Positions 1 to 5,114 of a DNA stretch of 5,671 nt are shown here, piece by piece. The stretch comes from a bacterium (GTDB taxonomy: Bacteria > Patescibacteriota > Minisyncoccia > Moranbacterales > UBA2206), in the NCBI GenBank assembly GCA_021779205.1, contig JAJYBE010000054.1, forward strand, positions 1 to 5,671, read 5' to 3'. Numbering within the stretch: the stretch's first letter is position 1; the number at the start of each line of letters is the position of its first letter. The notes under the pieces are model-generated. The model was not told the origin of the DNA and did no database searches. It saw nothing but the letters and a program-made list of their open reading frames with translations. Position numbers and translations under genes: made by a program.

Positions 1-277
1 TGCCGTCTTCATTGGGTGGCGTTCCGACGGCAATAAACAAAATATTGCTTGCTCTAAGTGCTTCTTCAAAATTAGTCGTGAAACGCAATGTTTTAGCTTT
101 AAGATTTTTTTCAACCAACTCATCCAAATCATCTTCGTGTAATGGGACATTGCCTTGACTGAATTGATCCATTTTTTTTTGATCTTTGTCAACACAAATA
201 ACGGTGTTTCCCATTTCAGCAAAACAAGCTCCCGTAACTGAGCCGACATAACCCGTTCCAATAACTGCGATTTTCAT
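1..277 (-). CDS. ugd: UDP-glucose 6-dehydrogenase, N-terminal part (cut by window edge)
   Basis: This cytoplasmic enzyme family oxidises UDP-glucose to UDP-glucuronate with two NAD+, supplying a precursor for surface polysaccharides. Only the first 92 residues are present, starting at the ATG at 277-275; the rest lies beyond position 1. The protein opens with MKIAVIGTGYVGSVTGACFA, a Rossmann beta-alpha-beta with GxGxxG at residues 7-12. D30 ends the second strand (VICVD) and should bind the NAD ribose. The AVGTPP motif at residues 83-88 is typical of the family. The usual YEPGL segment reads HEDDL (about 47-51), a mild variant. The gene lies 23 bases after the glycosyltransferase stop on the same strand, so the two are probably co-transcribed. 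No clear ribosome binding site precedes it. A related nucleotide-sugar dehydrogenase (e.g. for UDP-ManNAc) cannot be fully excluded without the C-terminal half, but the N-terminus is most like UDP-glucose dehydrogenase. Confidence 0.9.
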   Translation of the reverse strand, partial: MKIAVIGTGYVGSVTGACFAEMGNTVICVDKDQKKMDQFSQGNVPLHEDDLDELVEKNLKAKTLRFTTNFEEALRASNILFIAVGTPPNEDG

Positions 278-300
278 ATATTTTATCTAAAATTATTTTT

Positions 301-1248
301 TTAACTTTCAATTATTTTCCTAATCGAATAGTTCATATGCCCCTGGCTTTTGTAATAATTCTTAATCAAAATATCGGCAAGTAATCCAAAAATAAATAAT
401 TGGATACCCACGAGAATCATAAAAACACCGATTAACGGCCAAATTTTATCTGAAAGTGAAATGTGAAAAAATATTTTTTCAATCGCCATCCAAATAAGAA
501 TAAGCATCCCTGAAAGCGAAAGAATAATTCCCGATCCGCCAAAAAGATGCAGCGGGCGATTTGCATACTTGCGCCAAAACCAAATCGAAACCATATCGAC
601 AAAACCCTTAATCGCTCTTTTCCAATTATATTTAGTTACTCCATGCAAGCGCGGATAATGTGAAACCTTAACCTCTCCAACTTGATACCCCTGCATTTCC
701 AAAACAGCCGGAATAAAACGATGCATTTCACCAAACAAATCCACATCGGAAAAACATTCTCGTTTATATGCCTTAAGGCTGCATCCCGAATCATGAATTT
801 TATCTTGAATTAAAATTTTTCGAAGCAAATTTGCGCCTCGTGAAAAAAATTTCTTGGAAAAATTATCCTTGCGATTATGCCGCCAGCCCGATACTACATC
901 ATAACCTTTTTCCATTTCTTGCAAAAGCAAACCGATATCCATCGGGTCATTTTGCAAATCTCCATCCATCGTAATGATTATATTTCCCTTGGAATTTTTA
1001 ATACCCGCATCAAACGCAGCTGTCTGTCCAAACCATTTTCTTTGAATAATAAGCTTGAGCGGTGAAAGATTCTCGCAATTCTTAACCGTATCATCCGTTG
1101 ATCCGTCATCAATAAAAATAATTTCAAAACTTTTCGCAAATTTCCGACAAGCATCGACAATTTTTTTATGCAGTTCTTTGACATTATCCTCTTCATTTCG
1201 CAACGGAACAATAATCGATAATTCTTTTTTCTCTTCTTGCATATTCAT
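301..1248 (-). CDS. Family 2 glycosyltransferase, polyprenyl-phosphate type, with two C-terminal membrane segments
   Basis: The 315-residue protein resembles DPM1/GtrB-like GT2 enzymes, which transfer a sugar from a nucleotide donor to a membrane polyprenyl phosphate. Residues 11-16 (SIIVPL) begin the GT-A fold. FIDDGSTDDT (45-54) carries the nucleotide-binding acidic motif, and MDGDLQNDP (94-102) carries the DxD metal site. RLHGVTKYNWKR (200-211) is the conserved basic segment before the membrane part. Two hydrophobic stretches (about 234-257 and 270-293) should anchor the C-terminus, as in GtrB-type enzymes. The length is normal for this group. The ATG at 1248 was chosen because the fold starts directly after it; an in-frame ATG two codons later (1242) is an alternative. 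A GAAGGGG stretch lies about 19 bases upstream, too far for a normal ribosome binding site. A strong promoter lies upstream and ugd follows, pointing to an envelope-polysaccharide operon. The exact sugar is not readable. Confidence 0.93.
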   Translation of the reverse strand: MNMQEEKKELSIIVPLRNEEDNVKELHKKIVDACRKFAKSFEIIFIDDGSTDDTVKNCENLSPLKLIIQRKWFGQTAAFDAGIKNSKGNIIITMDGDLQNDPMDIGLLLQEMEKGYDVVSGWRHNRKDNFSKKFFSRGANLLRKILIQDKIHDSGCSLKAYKRECFSDVDLFGEMHRFIPAVLEMQGYQVGEVKVSHYPRLHGVTKYNWKRAIKGFVDMVSIWFWRKYANRPLHLFGGSGIILSLSGMLILIWMAIEKIFFHISLSDKIWPLIGVFMILVGIQLFIFGLLADILIKNYYKSQGHMNYSIRKIIES

Positions 1249-1280
1249 TTATTTTGATAATGATTAACCCCTTCTTTTTG

Positions 1281-1309
1281 ATTATAGCGCCTTTGGAAAA
1301 TTTATTCAA
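1281..1309 (-). promoter_or_regulatory. Sigma70-type promoter for the glycosyltransferase-ugd operon
   Basis: On the minus strand TTGAAT (1309-1304) is followed after exactly 17 bases by a perfect TATAAT (1286-1281). Transcription should start near 1274, giving a leader of about 25 bases before the ATG at 1248. The -35 begins two bases after the stop codon of the small ORF at 1311-1412, so the element fits neatly between the two transcription units. It is identified by consensus match only. Confidence 0.65.
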
Positions 1310-1310
1310 A

Positions 1311-1412
1311 TTAGCATAGAATATTTTCAAAATCTTCTAACAAAATAATTTGCGCCGTATACAAGCAAAATTCTTTTATAAAATCATCGATTGCTTCATC
1401 AGAAGCATCCAT
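1311..1412 (-). CDS. Possible small protein of 33 residues, unknown function
   Basis: A short ORF starts at ATG 1412-1410, four bases after the stop codon of the DUF262-HNH gene, and ends with TAA at 1313-1311. It is in a different frame from that gene. The product starts MDASDEAIDDFIKEF and ends LLEDFENILC: acidic, with a hydrophobic centre and two cysteines, and probably helical. A GGGG stretch lies 10 bases before the ATG and could serve as a ribosome binding site. The tight spacing and the fact that it ends just before the next promoter favour a real last gene of the defence operon. Against it, the frame stays open upstream into the HNH gene (to 1502, with no start codon), so part of its openness may be chance. 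I do not recognise a family. An accessory or immunity-like role is conceivable but not shown. Confidence 0.4.
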   Translation of the reverse strand: MDASDEAIDDFIKEFCLYTAQIILLEDFENILC

Positions 1413-1416
1413 TAAA

Positions 1417-2520
1417 TTATTTCCCCGATTTTCTTCTATTGCATTCTTTACACAACATTTGACAATTTTCTGCAGTCGTTTTCCCGCCTTCGTGCCAAGG
1501 AGCTATATGATCAGCTTCCATTTCTTCGATTGCAAAATGTTTTTTGCATTTTTTACAAATGCCTTTTTGTCTCTCGTAGGCTTCGCGTTTCATTTTTTCT
1601 GTGAACGTTCGCACATTCAAATACTTTTCATTTCTTGTTAAAACATAGGGATAAATTCCGGATTTTTTGGTCACGTCTTCATCTTGCATCAATTCTTTAA
1701 TTTCCGCTTCCAGTTTTTCGGCGTTTAGTTTTTTGTCTTTGAATTTGTTATACAACTCACCCCAAGCAACGCTGGCCATTTCTCGGCGATAATTTGTGAA
1801 AGTTTTTCGCGTCCATTCAATCACGTCTTGAAAATATTGCCACAGCTCTTCGGCATTTTTGTTATGCTGGTGCTTGGCCATATAGTCCTCGATTTTTCCC
1901 TCGTTAATCCATGAAAGTGCGGTCTCCAGATATTCTTGCCGAATCGGCGAACCACTGACCAGTTGTCCGCCATCCCCCGCCAAAAGATAGGCGGCGCAAT
2001 GGGTTTTACTGAATTTTAGTTTGGCGTCAGAAAGCCACTGGCCGGTATAGACGGCATTGCGCAATTCTTGGTCGGTCAATTTTTCGCCGGCAATGTTGAT
2101 GATTTTGAACCAGTCCAGCCGCTCTTTGTCCGAACCTTGGCAAAAATAGATCATCAATTCATAGTCCAAAATTTGTTTTTGTTCTTCCTTGGTTAAATTA
2201 TGAAACATGGCAGTTCTGCCATTGAAGTCAACAGAGAAATCATTGTTAACATATTGCCCAATGCTGATGGTGCGCTGTTGGCCGTCCAAAACTTCAAAAT
2301 TGCCTTGATCGGTTTTGACCCAATACATCACGTTAAGCGGAAAACCATTTTTGATCGTTTCAATCACAGCGTCCCGTTGTTTTCCGGTATAGACAAATTC
2401 GCGTTGATATTTGGGGCGAATATCAAGTTTCCCTTCATACGCCACCACGCCTTCTTCCGCACTGTCGACATATCTGGCCACCACTTCACGAATGGGAATT
2501 TTTTGTAGTTCGATTTTCAT
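1417..2520 (-). CDS. DUF262 and HNH endonuclease domain protein (GmrSD-like nuclease)
   Basis: The intact 367-residue protein has the DUF262 (GmrS-like, ParB/Srx-related NTPase) domain followed by an HNH nuclease. RPKYQREFVY (35-44) and VLDGQQRTISI (77-87) are the two hallmark DUF262 motifs. The C-terminus is a zinc-bound HNH finger: C322/C325 and C357/C360 frame ADHIAP with D337-H338, followed by N352 and N361. Proteins of this build cut DNA in restriction systems; GmrSD itself attacks modified phage DNA in an NTP-dependent way. Here it follows an EcoRI-family methyltransferase and a DUF2130 gene, so a restriction or modification-dependent nuclease role is likely; its target is unknown. The start at 2520 gives a normal N-terminus (MKIELQKIPI) but lacks a Shine-Dalgarno sequence. 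The gene is clearly richer in GC than the methyltransferase; counted 60-base lines range from 45 to 60 percent, versus as low as 15 percent there. This suggests a different origin. Confidence 0.9.
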   Translation of the reverse strand: MKIELQKIPIREVVARYVDSAEEGVVAYEGKLDIRPKYQREFVYTGKQRDAVIETIKNGFPLNVMYWVKTDQGNFEVLDGQQRTISIGQYVNNDFSVDFNGRTAMFHNLTKEEQKQILDYELMIYFCQGSDKERLDWFKIINIAGEKLTDQELRNAVYTGQWLSDAKLKFSKTHCAAYLLAGDGGQLVSGSPIRQEYLETALSWINEGKIEDYMAKHQHNKNAEELWQYFQDVIEWTRKTFTNYRREMASVAWGELYNKFKDKKLNAEKLEAEIKELMQDEDVTKKSGIYPYVLTRNEKYLNVRTFTEKMKREAYERQKGICKKCKKHFAIEEMEADHIAPWHEGGKTTAENCQMLCKECNRRKSGK

Positions 2521-2536
2521 ACTGGTTTTTTTAGTT

Positions 2537-2576
2537 GATTATTTTCATTAATAATCTTGTAGGAGTCGGTTTGCAA
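2537..2576 (-). promoter_or_regulatory. Weak possible promoter with overlapping inverted repeat before the DUF262-HNH gene
   Basis: On the minus strand TTGCAA (2576-2571) and TATTAA (2553-2548) are separated by 17 bases; each matches the consensus at four of six positions. A perfect 7-base inverted repeat, GATTATT-N6-AATAATC (2537-2556 on the + strand), covers the -10 and the expected start site, where an operator would sit. This would let the nuclease gene be transcribed and repressed separately from the genes upstream. The region is AT-rich, so both parts could be chance. Confidence 0.25.
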
Positions 2577-2587
2577 CCGATTCCTGC
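2559..2587. repeat. REP-like palindrome (GTAG-headed stem-loop)
   Basis: The + strand pairs 2559-2571 (GTAGGAGTCGGTT) with 2575-2587 (AACCGATTCCTGC) around a TGC loop. This makes a 13-pair stem with no mismatch if two G-T wobbles are allowed. It occupies most of the GC-rich part of the 71-base gap between the DUF2130 and DUF262-HNH genes. The GTAG at the foot of the hairpin recalls REP elements mobilised by RAYT (Y1) transposases. No T-run follows on either strand, so it is a poor intrinsic terminator. Only one copy is seen in this window. Confidence 0.6.
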
Positions 2588-2591
2588 GAAG

Positions 2592-3879
2592 TTATTTTTC
2601 GATGGATTTATTGGAATCAGAGAGCTCCGTAAATTTAGCTGTCATCGTGGGATTTCCACGGGTTAGTTTTTTAATTGTTAAATCTTCTGCTTTATTGTTG
2701 GCAAGACGAAGATTGCTCTCAGACGACAAAAGAGCCTCTTTTGTTTTTTGAAGATGATCTATGGTTTTGTCTATTTCTTCGATAGCGGTTTTGAACTTAC
2801 GACTAGCTAGATCGTAATTCTTCGCAAACCCTTCTTTGAATTTATTTATGTTGTCCTCAAAGTTAGTGATATCAATATTTTGGTTCTTAACTAGAGCAAG
2901 CTCCGCCTTATACTCAAGAGAGCTCATAGCAGCATTGCGAAGCAGTGTTATAATCGGAATAAAGAATTGCGGCCTAACTACATACATCTTTGGATATTTA
3001 TGGGAAACATCAACAATGCCAGCGTTATACAGATCATTTTCAGCCTCCAAAAGCGAGACAAGAACAGCATACTCGCATTTCTTTTCAATGCGATCCTTAT
3101 CCAATTCTCGCAGAAAATCTTCATTACGTTTTTTTGTAGCAGTTTCATCTCCCTCATTTTTCATTTCGAACATAACTGAGATAATTTCATTGCCAGTTTC
3201 GTCAGCTTCTCGATATATAGTCACCTTTGCTTCCAGACTTACAATCATTATCTTTTTCGAAATGGGCATCTTGAAAAGCAGCAGCACGAAGCTTATTGAA
3301 CTCAGTTTCACAATGCTGCTCAAGTGTTTCTCCAATCATCTTGGTTGAAAGTTTGAGCTTCATATCTTTACGGAATGCAATTTCTTCATCTTTCATTTTA
3401 ATAATATCGTCCTTGACCTTAAGTTCTGCAGAATATTTTTCTAATAATGATTTTTCCAATAATTGTTTTTCGATTTCCTTGTTTTTCAAATTACTCGCCA
3501 GATCATCGCGTTCTTTTTCAATCCCTTTAACTGCTTCTGCAACAGTCAGCTTCTTTTCCACCTCTGCTTTATCAATCCTTGATTTCATTTCTGAAATTTC
3601 AGATTCTTTTTTTGCTAATTGTTCCGCAAGATTGCGATCCTTCTCGGATTTTGATTCTGCTAACTCCTTGTCCTTTTTCGCCAATTCTTCTTGTAGTATA
3701 TTTTTTAGATTTAATTCGGCCAATTTGATGGCATTTTCCTTGTCCTTAGTAGCCAGATCTAAACGATCCTGCAATTCTTTTTCAAATTGATGATCACGTA
3801 CTTGCTTCAATATGCCAGCAAATCCAGCCTCATCAACTTTAAAAACCTTTCCGCAATGTGGACACCTAATATCATCCAT
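2592..3879 (-). pseudogene. DUF2130 protein, coiled coil plus PD-(D/E)xK-like core, frameshifted near 3213-3219
   Basis: The gene is read in two frames. The first, from ATG 3879, codes for 225 residues and stops at TGA 3204-3202. The second carries the remaining 206 residues, from about 3212 to the TAA at 2594-2592. Adding the two bases missing from a TA tract gives one 429-residue protein with the continuous family segment GDYIYREADETGNEI. The N-terminus has a CPHC zinc-knuckle-like motif (C6, C9). Residues 30-180 are a long charged coiled coil, and GETLEQHCETEFN (183-195) leads into the core. D220 followed by FEMK (238-241; E239, K241) looks like a PD-(D/E)xK nuclease site. DUF2130 has, to my knowledge, been placed in that superfamily, but activity is inferred. 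The break separates D220 from E239/K241, so neither fragment should be catalytic. The ATG starts one base after the methyltransferase stop (TAA-T-ATG), indicating translational coupling. The cause may be phase variation, decay or a read error. Confidence 0.85.
3213..3219. repeat. TA tract at the DUF2130 frameshift
   Basis: The 7-base ATATATA tract (TATATAT in gene orientation) lies exactly where the reading frame of the DUF2130 gene changes. Two more bases (one TA unit) would give GAC TAT ATA TAT CGA and restore the family-like GDYIYRE; removing one base would also join the frames but lose a residue. The tract is short for a classical slippage repeat. Confidence 0.75.
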
Positions 3880-3880
3880 A

Positions 3881-4976
3881 TTATTTTTTCACTTTCTTAT
3901 TTTTAATTAAAATGCGCTTGAATAATTTTTTACTGTTAAGATAAATTGCATTTGCAAACGAATATACACCATCTGCACCAACAGAACCAACATGGCCAAT
4001 AATTTCAAATTGGTCAGGATTATATTTATCAAGAAAAGTTATAGGCACACCCATTTTGCCATCATAATTTTCTGGAATTTCTGAAAGCTTTGGAACTTCA
4101 ATTGCATCATAGTTATCATATTTATGATATTGTTCTGGTGTATATTTTTTATATGAAATTATTAACTCATGCCTTTTTAAAATATCAAGATTAGTAAACC
4201 AACAAGTATTTCCCATCTTTGCGTATTTCTTACCATCCTCGCCAATAAAAATATTTTTCTGCTCGTAATTATCTGGCACTTGATATGTCTTCGGTCCATC
4301 ATTATAATCAAGCCAACATTTATTATTTCTTATTAACTTAAAAATTGAATTATATTTAACTGCATTCAAATTTCCAATTATCAAAAACTTCTTATCATAT
4401 TCCACCAACTGCGCCACATATTCCCGAAACAGTGAAAACGGCGGATTGGTGACGACGATATCCGCTTGTTTTAAAAGTTCAATGCTTTCTTTACTTCTAA
4501 AATCCCCCTCGCCTTCAAGTGGCACCCATTCATTATTTTTATTAGCCTTTAACTGTTCGGCAATATCACGCAAATCAAACGCACCATCTCCGTCGAGATC
4601 ACTAACTTCATTGATAATAAACTTATTGGCTGTTATTTTTGGACGTCCTTTTGGTTCTGCCGGTTTTCTCACAACCCTATCTTCATAGCCCGGAAAAAGG
4701 GATAGCTGCAATACAAGCTCCGTATTTGCAATAGGCGATGGCTTATAACTGGTAGCAATAAGTTTTTTCAAACCTAAAGCATTGAAGTTCGAAGCAAAAT
4801 ACTTAAAAAAAGTTACTTTCAAAAGGATCGTCACAATTGCAATAAGCCACCTTACCACGAAATTGCTCCTTATATTGCTTGAGTTCTTTTTCAATGTCCG
4901 TGAGCTGTGTATAGAACTCATCTTTCTTGGCACGACTGGCTTGGTGCAAGTTTTTGTTTGATGATTTGGTTGGCAT
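3881..4976 (-). pseudogene. EcoRI-family adenine-specific DNA methyltransferase, frameshifted at a T7 run
   Basis: This family methylates adenine in a DNA target using S-adenosylmethionine; M.EcoRI (GAATTC) is the namesake. Translation should start at ATG 4976-4974 (MPTKSSNKNLHQASRAKKDE) and gives 57 residues to SNFF, then TAA at 4805-4803. Dropping one T from the T7 run joins this to KYFASNFNALGLKKLIATSY and onward, making 364 residues. Family features are YCNCDDPFESNFF (45-57) before the join and the catalytic motif IV NPPF at about 177-180 (IVVTNPPFSLFREYV). The C-terminal part (GVPITFLDKYNPDQFEIIG) is also typical. The target sequence cannot be inferred. The apparent ORF beginning at ATG 4933 has a false N-terminus: its first 43 residues come from the wrong frame. 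The gene follows its own promoter and is coupled to the DUF2130 gene by a one-base gap. The region around 4130-4380 is very AT-rich (two counted 60-base lines have 15 and 18 percent GC). Without recoding, the enzyme would be non-functional. Confidence 0.88.
4805..4811. repeat. A7/T7 homopolymer at the methyltransferase frameshift
   Basis: Seven A on the + strand (seven T in gene orientation) mark the frame change. The local reading is AAC TTT TTT TAA G; six T would give AAC TTT TTT AAG TAT TTT, i.e. SNFFKYF without interruption. The run could vary by polymerase slippage, be a sequencing length error, or allow a +1 ribosomal slip from UUU to UUU at the UAA stop. Confidence 0.85.
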
Positions 4977-5069
4977 AACTTTATTTATTTAAATCATAAA
5001 AACTTTTTTGATTTTAAATCCCGAACGACGCTATATTTTTGCTGAAAAATAAGGAGTTTTATTGTTTTC

Positions 5070-5098
5070 ATGATACCATAAAACAAGTAATCATTCAA
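5070..5098 (-). promoter_or_regulatory. Sigma70-type promoter for the methyltransferase-led operon
   Basis: On the minus strand TTGAAT (5098-5093) and TATCAT (5075-5070) are 17 bases apart, and a TG one base before the -10 makes it an extended -10 promoter. It lies directly after the ATPase stop codon (5115) and would start transcription near 5063, leaving a leader of about 85 bases before the ATG at 4976. No hairpin terminator for the ATPase gene is visible in the gap 4977-5114, so read-through is possible. Confidence 0.5.
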
Positions 5099-5114
5099 AT
5101 TAACGCCACCCGAA

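Noticed and set aside
2200..2508. Plus-strand ORF of 102 codons
   Set aside because: Lies opposite the well-supported DUF262 domain and shows no recognisable protein pattern.
2559..2591. Intrinsic terminator after the DUF2130 gene
   Set aside because: The hairpin is good, but no T-run follows it on either strand at the right distance.
3202..3204. Reassignment of UGA as a sense codon (as in some Candidate Phyla Radiation lineages) to explain the DUF2130 break
   Set aside because: Reading through this UGA stays in the wrong frame. The ATPase gene ends normally at a UGA, and the methyltransferase break is at UAA.
3213..3335. N-terminal part of the second DUF2130 reading frame, starting at 3335
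   Set aside because: The first 40 or so codons overlap the first fragment out of frame and match nothing; only the part after about 3212 is real protein sequence.
3296..3790. Plus-strand ORF of 164 codons, and a similar one at 2836-3348
   Set aside because: They are antisense to the DUF2130 gene; the Ser/Phe-rich products are what antisense reading of a Lys/Glu-rich coiled coil gives. No ribosome binding site or family motif.
4806..4933. N-terminal 43 codons of the apparent methyltransferase ORF starting at ATG 4933
   Set aside because: The residues are from the wrong frame; the other frame in the same stretch gives the expected EcoRI-methylase N-terminus, so this start is an artefact of the T7 frameshift.
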